A program made the translations under genes and the position numbers. Positions 44,201-51,372 of a stretch of DNA of 64,000 bases are shown piece by piece. The stretch's first letter is position 1. The number at the start of each line of letters is the position of its first letter. Source of the stretch: Actinomycetospora chibensis. GTDB lineage: Bacteria > Actinomycetota > Actinomycetes > Mycobacteriales > Pseudonocardiaceae. Where the stretch lies: the NCBI RefSeq assembly GCF_028737215.1, contig NZ_JAQZAM010000017.1, positions 49,767-113,766 on the forward strand, read 5' to 3'. The notes under the pieces were generated by a model. It saw only the letters and a list, made by a program, of their open reading frames with translations, was not told where the DNA came from and made no database searches.

Positions 44201-44445
44201 ACCCGGTCGCGTCCCAGCGACCGTCGCAGGCGGCTGACCAGGGCGGCGAGGTTGCGCGCCGGCTCCGCGGGCTGCCGGTCGCGCCACAGGAGGTCGGTCA
44301 GCACCGCGGTGGGCAGGAAGCGGCCGTGATGGGCGGCGAGGATGCACAGGAGCCGCTCCGCCTGCCCTCCGGGCACCGCCCCGTCGGGCACGCCCTCCAC
44401 CCGGAATCGGCCGATCAGCCGAAGCCGGAGGGGTGGCGTGCTCAC
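41215..44445 (-). CDS. BTAD/AfsR-type transcriptional regulator with AAA ATPase
   Basis: This 1076-residue protein has an N-terminal OmpR-like winged helix (LRLRLIGRFRVEG to about residue 95), the bacterial transcriptional activation domain (VDVSEALDLVATAE to about residue 250), a Pro/Ala linker, an AAA/NB-ARC-like ATPase with Walker A GEAGIGKSAL (about residue 307) and about 400 residues of TPR-like helices. AfsR/SARP relatives activate operons by recruiting RNA polymerase, with ATP and partner signals sensed by the large domain. It is monocistronic and next to the radical SAM and cold-shock genes; the target is not evident. Confidence 0.85.
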   Translation of the reverse strand: MSTPPLRLRLIGRFRVEGVPDGAVPGGQAERLLCILAAHHGRFLPTAVLTDLLWRDRQPAEPARNLAALVSRLRRSLGRDRVEGDPRAYRLVRDDTTVVDVSEALDLVATAERELTRGLRALAAMSAEVAEGLLTAGVPLAGEPDADWVDTVRASVAGALSRARTCRWTAALDLGDLETAVDEASRALTDNPLDEPAARALMTAHERRGAHADALGAYDDLRRHLATDLGSDPSPSTQEVFLAVLRHGSEAPVAEPEPAPPPLSAPPTASAPEPSPLIGRESEHAVLSRAWSAAARGRGGLVLVTGEAGIGKSALSQALRVEARRSGGLVAAVRCSGAERSLYLQPLAEAVRDVVLRLAPGAGDLLSERDRAALADLVGEVAPHRAPAPSHSELRRRRTLEAMAELFGQVGETRPLLLAVEDLEHAGQTTIEALHVLATRLATRRVLIVATERTAESAGAAETLRDVATVLDVGPLSREALRALLTAAGREQDLERFSSWTGGSPLLVSELLRHPETGPAGEDVAADDPTAPAIPGSLQEALSRRLAATAEDVTVLLAQAAVLGTSFGLDEVAALSGVGVEECAHRAGRATRAGFLLTDGARYRFANDIVRRIAYESAPLPVRVSRHRRAAVLLADRPEAAAAHHAAAGDHAAAARSWMAAADAAHMVFAHQEADKLLTAALGAADRAGDRALHATLLVRRGGVRADLGHHEDARDDHDEALALARDLADEELEARALEGLGWTALWARDALGAVDLAERAGHLAESAAAAPGARRTSLLLLGRVRHWDGDYTGATHAYQQVLAVDADDATSAVAMAYRGALLQHMDRFAEARAVLERAVALCTRTGEFRTLLQSLFFCGLARGDVGDLAGALRSLDRARRLIDEAGVSYYRAGIETTTSWLWQEVGDIGRAREHAEEAVELASRGGGALELEQGLHALLALADCDLLAGRDDDAGARVEAAAPLLDRPLPFRPRAAMRLLEMQARWEPARAEALLEQARTFRSTKYEALALQHLGRDADAATVAAQTRSDLVVAQIGAPSAREAARDRIAAALPPELRTRFVARGRLAVPSPSTH

Positions 44446-44714
44446 CCGTGGGATCGTACGGCGCGGCGCATGACGGGGGTCACGTTCCGGCCGTTGCCGA
44501 CCGTTGCGCCCGGGGCTACCGACGGCCCCGAACGGCTCTGATACGTTGATCCCGTTGCCGTCTCGTTGTCCTCGCTGTGCTCTGAGCTTCGTGGATCATG
44601 TTGACATCGACCCGCTCGCACAGCTCGCCACATCTCCGTGCCGTGCCTTGAGTGGATCGGGCAACGCTCGAGAGCGGGCGAGGCCCGCTCTGTCCGACCT
44701 GAAAAAGAGGATGC
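44446..44714 (+). promoter_or_regulatory. Intergenic region and 5' leader of the cold-shock gene
   Basis: The 269 bases between the BTAD gene and the cold-shock gene hold an extended -10-like TGATACGTT (44540-44547), a TTGACA hexamer at 44601-44606 without an obvious -10 at 17 bases, a perfect 9-bp hairpin (AGAGCGGGC-GAG-GCCCGCTCT, 44671-44691) and AAAAAGAGG just before the ATG. A long structured leader is usual for csp genes, which are controlled by mRNA stability and translation. The exact transcription start cannot be fixed. Confidence 0.5.
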
Positions 44715-44918
44715 ATGTCCGACGGCACAGTCAAGTGGTTCAACGCCGAAAAGGGCTTCGGTTTCATCGCCCCGGATGACGGCGGCAAGGACGTCTTCGT
44801 CCACTACTCGGCCATCGAGGGTGGCGGCTTCCGCTCCCTCGAGGAGAACCAGCGGGTGAGCTTCGAGTCGAGCCAGGGCGCCAAGGGCCCCCAGGCGGAC
44901 TCGGTCCGCCCCGCCTGA
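44715..44918 (+). CDS. cspA: Cold-shock protein, CspA family
   Basis: This 67-residue OB-fold RNA chaperone has the RNP1 motif [10 protein letters not shown] and RNP2 [10 protein letters not shown], beginning [14 protein letters not shown]. It binds single-stranded RNA and melts secondary structure at low temperature or in stationary phase. The length is that of the standard actinobacterial family. It is expressed alone, as shown by the leader hairpin upstream and the strong terminator downstream. Confidence 0.97.
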   Translation: MSDGTVKWFNAEKGFGFIAPDDGGKDVFVHYSAIEGGGFRSLEENQRVSFESSQGAKGPQADSVRPA

Positions 44919-44942
44919 CCTTCCCCAGCCTTCCCGGAGAAT

Positions 44943-45037
44943 CCACTCCGGAGTGGCCTGGTCGGAGGCCGCCGTCAGGGTGCGCGTCCGACCTGCCGGG
45001 CTGTGATCCCGCGCCTCATACCCGCGGGATCACAGCC
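44943..45037 (+). terminator. Terminator region after the cold-shock gene
   Basis: A perfect 14-base palindrome CCACTCCGGAGTGG (44943-44956) is followed by a strong hairpin, GGCTGTGATCCCGCG (44999-45013) paired exactly with CGCGGGATCACAGCC (45023-45037), followed by TTT. The 15-bp stem, loop of 9 and short T-run make an intrinsic terminator for cspA, insulating the following nitrile-hydratase-like genes. Confidence 0.88.
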
Positions 45038-45091
45038 TTTCGGTATTTCTGGCCCCCTTGCGTCCGGGTCCGTCTGCGGTAGGAACGGCCT

Positions 45092-45376
45092 GTGAGCCGC
45101 ATCAACGACGTGGGCGGGATGGTCGGGTTCCCGGCCGTGATCGAGGAGCCCGACGAGCCGGCGTTCCACGCCGACTGGGAGGCACACGTCTTCGCCCTCA
45201 ACGGGGTCATGCTGCGTCGGGGCGTCTACAACCTCGACGAGTTCCGCGACGCCATCGAGCGGATGCCGCCTGCGGAGTACCTGGCGTCCTCGTACTACGA
45301 GAAGTGGTTCCACGCGATCACCACGCTGCTCGCGGAGAAGGGGATCGCCACGCCGGAGGAGCTCGCCGGTGGCTGA
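45092..45376 (+). CDS. Nitrile hydratase beta N-terminal-like subunit (thiocyanate hydrolase beta type)
   Basis: This 94-residue protein matches only the N-terminal helical half of a nitrile hydratase beta subunit: INDVGGMVGFPAV, PAFHADWEAHVFALNGVMLR and PAEYLASSYYEKWFHAITTLL. Thiocyanate hydrolase of Thiobacillus and toyocamycin nitrile hydratase likewise split beta into two polypeptides. It is the first of three coupled genes (this one, the beta C-terminal half, alpha), the order of scnB-scnA-scnC. GTG 45092; the stop overlaps the next GTG by 8 bases. Confidence 0.82.
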   Translation: MSRINDVGGMVGFPAVIEEPDEPAFHADWEAHVFALNGVMLRRGVYNLDEFRDAIERMPPAEYLASSYYEKWFHAITTLLAEKGIATPEELAGG

Positions 45377-45683
45377 TCGCTTCGCGCCGGGCGACCGCGT
45401 CCGAACCCGGACCGCCGACCCGCCGGGGCACACCCGGCTGCCGCGCTACGCGCGCGGGGTGTGCGGCGAGATCGTCGGCACCTGCGGGCGGCATCCGCTG
45501 GCCGACGAGCTCGCGCAGGGTCTCGACTCCGCCCCGCGCGCCGTGCACCAGGTGCGGTTCCGGGCCAGCGACCTCTTCGGTCCCGGCGAGGACGGCCGCG
45601 ACCACGCCGTCGTCGTCGAGCTCTGGGAGGACTACCTGGAACCGACCTCCCCGGATCCCGCCCCGGAGGGAGACCCCACATGA
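45369..45683 (+). CDS. Nitrile hydratase beta C-terminal-like subunit (thiocyanate hydrolase alpha type)
   Basis: This 104-residue protein has the SH3-like barrel that forms the C-terminal half of nitrile hydratase beta: FAPGDRVRTRTADPPGHTRLP, YARGVCGEIVGTCGRHPLA, VHQVRFRASDLFG and VVVELWEDYLEP. It carries two Cys not usual in the fused subunit. Together with the gene before it, it rebuilds one beta chain. Its stop overlaps the alpha-like ATG by 4 bases, ensuring equal amounts of the subunits. Confidence 0.85.
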   Translation: MADRFAPGDRVRTRTADPPGHTRLPRYARGVCGEIVGTCGRHPLADELAQGLDSAPRAVHQVRFRASDLFGPGEDGRDHAVVVELWEDYLEPTSPDPAPEGDPT

Positions 45684-46270
45684 GCACCACGCACGACGAC
45701 GGACCGCTCGCCGCGCGGGTCCGGCACGTGGAGGCGCTGCTGGAGGAGCGGGGGTGGCTGGCGGACGGGGAGCTCGACGCGCGCATCGACGCGTTCGCCG
45801 CCGGCGGCTCCCCGGCCAACGGCGCGGCGATCGTCGCGCGGGCCTGGGTCGACCCGGGCTTCCGCGAGCGCCTGCTGGCCGACGCGAGCACCGCGATCGA
45901 GGAGCTCGGGATGTCGATGGCGGCGGGCCTGCAGGTGCAGCCGCTGGTCGCGGTCGCCAACACCGCCGACGAGCACCACGTCGTCGTCTGCACGCTGTGC
46001 TCGTGCTACCCCGTGGCGCTGCTCGGCCCGTCGCCGACCTGGTACAAGAGCGAGGCCTACCGGTCGCGGGTGGTGCGTGATCCCCGCGGGGTCCTGCGCG
46101 AGTTCGGCCTCGAGCTGCCCGACGCCGTGCACATCACCGTGTGGGATGCGAGCGCGGAGACGCGGTACATGGTGGTGCCGCGTCGCCCGGAGGGCACCGA
46201 CGACCTGTCCGAGCAGGAGCTCGCCGGACTCGTGACGCGCAAGGGGCTGATCGGCACCGCCGCAGTGTGA
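45680..46270 (+). CDS. Nitrile hydratase alpha-like metal subunit of a three-subunit enzyme
   Basis: This 196-residue subunit has the cobalt-type centre [10 protein letters not shown] (about residue 103), with Val where standard nitrile hydratases have Trp, then LGPSPTWYKSEAYRSRVV and SAETRYMVVPRRP. The N-terminus ARVRHVEALLEERGWLADGEL and the length fit nitrile hydratase alpha or thiocyanate hydrolase gamma. The substrate could be thiocyanate, a nitrile of a natural product (as in toyocamycin) or a simple nitrile; sequence alone does not decide. An MFS transporter gene follows 61 bases downstream. Confidence 0.88.
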   Translation: MSTTHDDGPLAARVRHVEALLEERGWLADGELDARIDAFAAGGSPANGAAIVARAWVDPGFRERLLADASTAIEELGMSMAAGLQVQPLVAVANTADEHHVVVCTLCSCYPVALLGPSPTWYKSEAYRSRVVRDPRGVLREFGLELPDAVHITVWDASAETRYMVVPRRPEGTDDLSEQELAGLVTRKGLIGTAAV

Positions 46271-46331
46271 CCGGTGTGACCCGTGCGCCGGCCCGGCCGC
46301 GGAGCCCGAGATTCGGTTAGCGTTGCTCACG

Positions 46332-47555
46332 ATGGCAGAGCAGTCGGGGCAGTCGGGGCAGGCCGAACAATCGGCGGTACGCGTCGGATCCGGTGCCGTC
46401 GCGATCACCACCGCGACGGTGCTGCCGATCTTCCTGCTCGGCGCGCTCTCGGTGCAGGTCGGTGCCGAGCTGGGCTTCGACCCGGCGGCGCTGGGTCTGA
46501 TCGTCTCGGCGTACTTCGGCGTGTCCGCCCTGGTGTCGCTCCCGGTGGGGAAGCTGGTCGAGAGGCTCGGGTCGCGGCGCACCAGCCGGATCGCGCTGGT
46601 GGGGGCCGCGATCTCGATGCTGCTGATCGCGGGCCTCGCGCGCAGCTACGCGGCCGTCGTGGCGATCGTGCTGCTGGGGGCGTGGACCAACGTCATGGGC
46701 CAGCTCAGCACGAACCTCACGCTGGCCAGGGCGATGCCGGCCCGCCGTCTGGGGCTGTCGTTCGGGGTCAAGCAGGCGTGCGTCCCGCTGGCGACGCTGC
46801 TCGCGGGCCTGGCCGTGCCTGCCGTGGGCCTCACCGTCGGGTGGCGGTGGGCGTACGTGATCGCGGCCGGGATGGCGCTCGGCGCCCTGGCCGTCGCGCC
46901 ACGCGGGTCCGGCCCCGAGGAGCGGTCGGCCGCCGGGAAGGCCGATCGCGCGACCGGGGCTCTGGCCGTGGTCGGGATCGCGGCGGGACTCGGCGCCGCG
47001 AGCTCGACCGGCCTGAGCATCTTCCTGGTGGCCTCCGCGGTCGACCAGGGCGTGGCCCCGGGCCTCGCCGGCCTGGTCCTGACGCTCGGCAGCGTCGTCG
47101 CCGTCGTGATGCGGATGCTCCACGGCTGGCTCGCGGACCGGCGCGCGGGCGGCCACGTGGCGGTGGTCGCCGGGTCCCTGCTCCTCGGCGCCGCCGGGGT
47201 GCTCCTGCTCGCGGTCCCGGGGTCGGTGGCCCTGGTCGTCGGCACCGTCCTCGGCTTCGGGCTCGGATGGTCGTGGCCCGGTCTGCTCCAGTTCGCCGTC
47301 GTGCGCCTCAACCCGTCCGCCCCGGCGGCGGCCACCGCGATCGTGCAGGTCGGGGTGTACGCGGGCGGGTGCCTCGGTCCCGTCGGGTTCGGGTTGCTCG
47401 CCACCGGGGTCTCCTTCGCGGCGGCATGGATCGTCGCGGCCGTCGCGATGCTGATCGCCGGGGTCGGGGTGCTGGTGGGGCGCCGCATGCTCGTCCGCCA
47501 CCGGGACGCCGCGTCGGCCCGGGACCTCCCCGCCGGAGTCCCGGTCGGACGGTAA
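46332..47555 (+). CDS. MFS transporter
   Basis: This is a 407-residue membrane protein with about 12 hydrophobic segments. A loop between TM2 and TM3 reads GKLVERLGSRRTSR, an MFS motif A variant, and repeats as HGWLADRRAGG after TM8. ATG 46332 is chosen over TTG 46323. The shape and length resemble CynX/NimT-type transporters for small anions or nitrogen compounds, though the call is only to the superfamily. Position behind the three-subunit nitrile-hydratase-like enzyme suggests uptake of its substrate. Confidence 0.8.
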   Translation: MAEQSGQSGQAEQSAVRVGSGAVAITTATVLPIFLLGALSVQVGAELGFDPAALGLIVSAYFGVSALVSLPVGKLVERLGSRRTSRIALVGAAISMLLIAGLARSYAAVVAIVLLGAWTNVMGQLSTNLTLARAMPARRLGLSFGVKQACVPLATLLAGLAVPAVGLTVGWRWAYVIAAGMALGALAVAPRGSGPEERSAAGKADRATGALAVVGIAAGLGAASSTGLSIFLVASAVDQGVAPGLAGLVLTLGSVVAVVMRMLHGWLADRRAGGHVAVVAGSLLLGAAGVLLLAVPGSVALVVGTVLGFGLGWSWPGLLQFAVVRLNPSAPAAATAIVQVGVYAGGCLGPVGFGLLATGVSFAAAWIVAAVAMLIAGVGVLVGRRMLVRHRDAASARDLPAGVPVGR

Positions 47556-47660
47556 TCGGTTGTGCACCATTGACCGGGGAGTGGCCGTCGGCGACAGTGA
47601 ACGTGATCACACCGCCGACCCACCACGTCACCGGCGGTCACCTCCGGGGAGGACCAGGTC

Positions 47661-48053
47661 ATGGCTGAGCAGACCCTCTTCGAGCGCCTCGGCGGCGTCT
47701 ACGGCATCTCCGGTGCGGTCGACGTCCTGGTCGACCGGCTCTTCGAGAACGCCGCGGTCAACGCCAACCCGGCCGTCCACGCGCACCACGGGGTCGCGGC
47801 GAACGCCCCGGGCTACAAGTTCCTCGTGACCGCCTGGTCGATCGAGGCCACGGGCGGGCCGAAGTGCTACGTCGGCGAGGACATGGTGAAGGCCCACGAC
47901 GACCTGGCCATCGACGAGGCGGGCTTCGACGCCGTCGCGATGGAGATCGCGGCGACCCTGAACTTCCTCGGCGTTCCGGCGGCCGAGCACCGGGAGTTCA
48001 TGGACATCATCGAGAGTTACCGCTCCCAGGTCGTGCAGGCGACGGCGGCCTGA
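47661..48053 (+). CDS. Truncated haemoglobin, group I type
   Basis: This 130-residue two-over-two globin begins LFERLGGVYGISGAVDVLVDR (helices A-B), has AHHGVAANAPGYKFLVTAWSI in the E region and places the proximal His in GEDMVKAHDDLAIDEAGFD (about residue 77), with FLGVPAAEHREFMDIIESYR as the last helix. Such globins bind O2 and NO and often detoxify NO. GGGGAGG lies just upstream of the ATG. It is convergent with the LysR gene and not obviously linked to its neighbours. Confidence 0.88.
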   Translation: MAEQTLFERLGGVYGISGAVDVLVDRLFENAAVNANPAVHAHHGVAANAPGYKFLVTAWSIEATGGPKCYVGEDMVKAHDDLAIDEAGFDAVAMEIAATLNFLGVPAAEHREFMDIIESYRSQVVQATAA

Positions 48054-48074
48054 CCTCGGCGTCCCGGCGCAGAC

Positions 48075-48971
48075 TCAGCCCGACCCGGTCGCGATCCGGA
48101 CGAGGTCCTCCGACGGCCCGGTCAGCGGGCGGCCGCGGTGCCACACGGCGGACAGCGCGCGGTGCAGCGCCACCCCGCGGACCGGGACCGCGACGAGGGT
48201 GCCGGCGGCGAGGTCCGGGGCGACGGCCAGCGAGCTGAGCACCGCGGGCGCCACCCCGCCCGCCGCCGCGTTCTTGATCGCCGTCGTCGAGGCCAGCTCG
48301 AGGACGGGCTCGGCGAGCGAACCGATCGCCCGCTCGAGGTGGGACCGCGTCCCGGAGCCGTGCTCGCGCGCCACGAGCGGGGTGGTGGCCAGGCGGGCGG
48401 CGTCGATCCCGTGCCGGCGGCGGGCCCACGGGTGGTCGGGGGAGACGACGACGGTGAGCTGGTCCCGCGCGACGACCTGGGCGTCGAGCTCGTCGGGCAC
48501 GGTCGGCGCCTCGACGAAGCCGACGTCGGCGCGGTCGGCGAGCACGTCGGCGGCGACGTCGGTGGAGTTCTGGGACGACAGCGACACCGCGGTGCCGGGG
48601 TTGCGGGTCCGCAGGGCGACCAGCCAGCGGGGGAGCAGGTACTCGGCCACCGTGAGGCTCGCGGCCACCCGCAGGCGGCTCGACTGCTCGGCGCGCAACG
48701 AGGCGATCCCGGCCTCCAGCGCCTCGGCCGCGTCGACCGCGGACCGCGCCCACCCCGCGACCAGCGCGCCCGCCGGGGTCAGCGTGGTCCCACGCGGCGA
48801 GCGCTCGAGCAGCGTCACGCCGAGGGCGGCCTCGAGCGAGCGCACGCGGGCGCTGACCGCGGCCTGAGAGACGCCGTGCGCCGCCGCAGCGCGGCCCATG
48901 CTGCCGCGCTCGGCGACCGAGAGCAGCAGGTCGTAGGGGCCGAGATCGGCCACGCGGGGCGGTAGGGGCAC
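48075..48971 (-). CDS. LysR-family transcriptional regulator
   Basis: This 298-residue regulator has the N-terminal winged helix LLLSVAERGSMGRAAAAHGV and SQAAVSARVRSLEAALGVTL (about residues 13-50), then a periplasmic-binding-like effector domain (RLRVAASLTVAEYLLPRWLV, DVGFVEAPTVPDELDAQVV). It is divergent from the TDT transporter gene across 71 bases, the usual arrangement for a LysR protein controlling its neighbour; the effector may be the transported anion. Confidence 0.88.
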   Translation of the reverse strand: MPLPPRVADLGPYDLLLSVAERGSMGRAAAAHGVSQAAVSARVRSLEAALGVTLLERSPRGTTLTPAGALVAGWARSAVDAAEALEAGIASLRAEQSSRLRVAASLTVAEYLLPRWLVALRTRNPGTAVSLSSQNSTDVAADVLADRADVGFVEAPTVPDELDAQVVARDQLTVVVSPDHPWARRRHGIDAARLATTPLVAREHGSGTRSHLERAIGSLAEPVLELASTTAIKNAAAGGVAPAVLSSLAVAPDLAAGTLVAVPVRGVALHRALSAVWHRGRPLTGPSEDLVRIATGSG

Positions 48972-49042
48972 AACCGCAGCTTATGGGTGCATGAGGTCGG
49001 GCCACCTACTCGGGGAGGTCGCGCGGCAGCAGCATTCCCGTC

Positions 49043-50203
49043 ATGACGGTGATCAGCGACGAGCGACCGACGACCCTCCCGCCGGCCCCTGCAGTGGCCC
49101 CGGCCGCTCGTCCGCGCCGCCTCCTCCGGGACCTCGACCGGCCCGGTGCGGTGTTCGCGAACCTCGGCCCGAACTGGTTCTCCACCGTCATGGGCACCGG
49201 CGTCGTCGGTGGCGCCGCGGCGAGCCTGCCGGTGGCCGTCCCCGGTCTGCGGGTGTTCGCGACCGTCGTCTGGGGCGTCGCCTCGGTACTGCTGGTCGCG
49301 CTCGTCGCGGCGTGGGCCGTCCACTGGCTGCGTCACCCCGCCGCCGCCCGTCGCCACGCGAGCAACCCGGTGATGGCCCAGTCCTTCGGGGCGGTCGCGA
49401 TGGCCGTCATGACCGTCGGCGCCGGGACGGTGCTGCTCGGCGGGCCGGTGCTCGGGGTCGGCCCGGCGGTGGCGGCCAGCAGCGTGCTCTGGGGCGCCGG
49501 CACCGTGATCGGCCTGATCACGGCCGTCTGGATCCCGTACCGGATGATCACCGAGCACGAGATCGCTGCCGACGGCGTGTTCGGCGGCTGGCTGATGCCG
49601 GTGGTGCCGCCGATGGTCTCGGCCGCCGACGGGGCCCTGCTCCTGCCGCACCTGGACGCGGGCACGGCCCGCACGACGCTGCTACTGGCCTGCTATGCGA
49701 TGTTCGGGATGAGCCTGCTCGCCACACTCGCGATCCTGCCCCAGATCTGGCACAAGCTCGTCGTCCACGGCACCGGCCCGGCCGCGGCGGTACCGACGAT
49801 GTGGATCGTGCTCGGCCCGCTCGGCCAGTCGGTGACCGCCGTGAACCTGCTCGGCGGCCAGGCCGCCGGCAGCCTGCCCGAGCCCTACGCCACCGGCGCC
49901 GCGGTCCTCGGCCTGCTCTACGGCGTGCCGGTGTGGGGCTTCGCGATGCTCTGGCTCGCCCTCGCCACGGCCGTGACGATCCGTACCGCCCGCCGCGGCC
50001 TGCCGTTCTCGCTGACCTGGTGGAGCTTCACGTTCCCGGTCGGTACCTGCGTCACCGGCACCAGTGCCCTCGCCGCCCGCCTCCCGTTGCCCGCGCTCGC
50101 GGGCGCCGCGGTCGTGCTCTCCGTCGTGCTCCTCGCCGCGTGGGCCGTCGTGGTCGTCCGGACCGTGCACGGCGGTGTCGTCCGCGGGCACCTGTTCGCC
50201 TGA
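49043..50203 (+). CDS. TDT-family (TehA/Mae1-like) anion transporter
   Basis: This 386-residue protein has ten hydrophobic segments and the family's opening FANLGPNWFSTVMGTGVVGGA, then GTVIGLITAVWIPYRMITEH, GWLMPVVPPMVSAADGALLL and SFTFPVGTCVTGTSALAA. TDT transporters carry C4-dicarboxylates, malate, sulfite or tellurite-linked anions. The LysR-TDT pair is common in actinobacteria. In a window with a sulfite-using ComA homologue, sulfite export would be an attractive idea, but nothing in the sequence decides it. Confidence 0.88.
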   Translation: MTVISDERPTTLPPAPAVAPAARPRRLLRDLDRPGAVFANLGPNWFSTVMGTGVVGGAAASLPVAVPGLRVFATVVWGVASVLLVALVAAWAVHWLRHPAAARRHASNPVMAQSFGAVAMAVMTVGAGTVLLGGPVLGVGPAVAASSVLWGAGTVIGLITAVWIPYRMITEHEIAADGVFGGWLMPVVPPMVSAADGALLLPHLDAGTARTTLLLACYAMFGMSLLATLAILPQIWHKLVVHGTGPAAAVPTMWIVLGPLGQSVTAVNLLGGQAAGSLPEPYATGAAVLGLLYGVPVWGFAMLWLALATAVTIRTARRGLPFSLTWWSFTFPVGTCVTGTSALAARLPLPALAGAAVVLSVVLLAAWAVVVVRTVHGGVVRGHLFA

Positions 50204-50278
50204 CCGATTCGTCTGTTTGGTGGCGTTCGGGAACTCCGCCCTCCGGGCAGCCGTTGTCCTGACGACGAAGGAGGCTCC

Positions 50279-50482
50279 ATGGGATTCCGATTGCTGCCCC
50301 ACGTCCATCCCCGCCACCACCTGCGGCGGACGTTCCGGCTCGGCCCGGTCCGGCTGCACGCCGGGCCCGACGGTGTGAGCTGGGGGCTCGGCGCCGGACG
50401 CTGGTCGTGGAACGCGAAGAGCCGGCGCCACACCGTCGACACCCCCGGCCCGGGCTACTGGCAGAGCAAGGGCCGGCGGTAG
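50279..50482 (+). CDS. Small DUF4236-like protein
   Basis: This 67-residue basic protein has a repetitive beta pattern, FRLGPVRLHAGPDGVSWGLG followed by RHTVDTPGPGYW, resembling the DUF4236 pattern of short Gly/Val strands. AAGGAGG precedes the ATG. It has no signal peptide and no known function. It is convergent with the solute-binding protein gene (no gap). Confidence 0.6.
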   Translation: MGFRLLPHVHPRHHLRRTFRLGPVRLHAGPDGVSWGLGAGRWSWNAKSRRHTVDTPGPGYWQSKGRR

Positions 50483-51259
50483 CTACACCACGGACGTCGT
50501 GGTGCCCGGCTCGCCGGTGCCGAGCCACTGCCGTCCGAGGCGGGCGAGCGTGCCGTCGGCGCGCAGCCCGTCGAGGGCGTCGTCGATCCGCCCGGCGAGC
50601 CCGGCGTCGTCCCGGCGCACGGCCACCCCCAGGTCTTCCCGGGTGATCCCGGTCTGCACCACGGCCAGCGACGGCCGGTCGCGGGTCAGCCACCGCATCA
50701 CGGGTTCGAGCTTCATGAACGCGTCGATCCGGCCGGTGGCGAGGTCGTCGAGCGCGACGAGGATGTCGCGGTAGGCGTAGCGGCGGACCCCGGCGATGCG
50801 CCCGGTACGGGCCAGGTCGTCGGCCACCGGTTCGGAGGTGTTGCCGTGCTGCACCCCGACCGCGCGCCCGGCGAGGTCGTCGACGCCGTGGAGGTCCGGG
50901 TTCCGCTCGCGGTCGACGACGAGGCTCTGCCCGGAGCGCACGTACGGCCGGCAGAAGCGGGCGAGGGTGCGGCGGTGCTCGGTGATCGTCGCGCCGGACG
51001 CGACCACGTCGTACCGGCCGCGGTCGAGGCCCGCGAAGATGCCGTCGAAGTCGTCGGCCGCGTAGCGGACGAGCACGAACTCCCGGCCCAGCGCCGTGGC
51101 GACGGCCTGCATGACGGCCGGGTCGAAACCGACGGCACCACCCCCCGGCCCCTCGAGCTCGAAGGGTGGGTCGGGCAGCGCCGAGCCGACCCGCAGCGTC
51201 CCCGCGTCCACGCCGGCAGTGTGCTCGGCTGGTGCGGTCGGGGGAAGGTCCTCGGGCAT
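50483..51259 (-). CDS. Amino-acid-type solute-binding protein domain (SBP_bac_3), no signal peptide
   Basis: This 258-residue protein has the family-3 binding fold: LRVGSALPDPPFELEGPGGG, VGFDPAVMQAVATALGREFV, RYDVVASGATITEHRRTLARF (about residue 85), LAGRAVGVQHGNTSE and ATGRIDAFMKLEPVMRWL. Relatives bind Gln, His, Arg or other amino acids for ABC importers. The N-terminus (PEDLPPTAPAEHTAG) has no signal peptide or lipobox, and no permease or ATPase gene is adjacent. It may act inside the cell as a sensor domain, or the true start may be different. Confidence 0.78.
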   Translation of the reverse strand: MPEDLPPTAPAEHTAGVDAGTLRVGSALPDPPFELEGPGGGAVGFDPAVMQAVATALGREFVLVRYAADDFDGIFAGLDRGRYDVVASGATITEHRRTLARFCRPYVRSGQSLVVDRERNPDLHGVDDLAGRAVGVQHGNTSEPVADDLARTGRIAGVRRYAYRDILVALDDLATGRIDAFMKLEPVMRWLTRDRPSLAVVQTGITREDLGVAVRRDDAGLAGRIDDALDGLRADGTLARLGRQWLGTGEPGTTTSVV

Positions 51260-51372
51260 CCACCGTGGCGGCTGCGCCGCACGTCGGTATCCGGGTGGAA
51301 AGCGGCGGGTGGAGGCGGTGTTCAGAGCCCGGACCAGGCAGGATGTCGTCCGTCAGGGAGCCGACGGCCGGA

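Noticed and set aside
44446..44714. Riboswitch or small RNA in the cold-shock leader
   Set aside because: Only one hairpin and no conserved ligand-binding pattern could be recognised; a normal csp leader explains it.
46332..47555. Dedicated thiocyanate or cyanate importer
   Set aside because: Position is suggestive, but the sequence shows only a general MFS protein, so no substrate is claimed.
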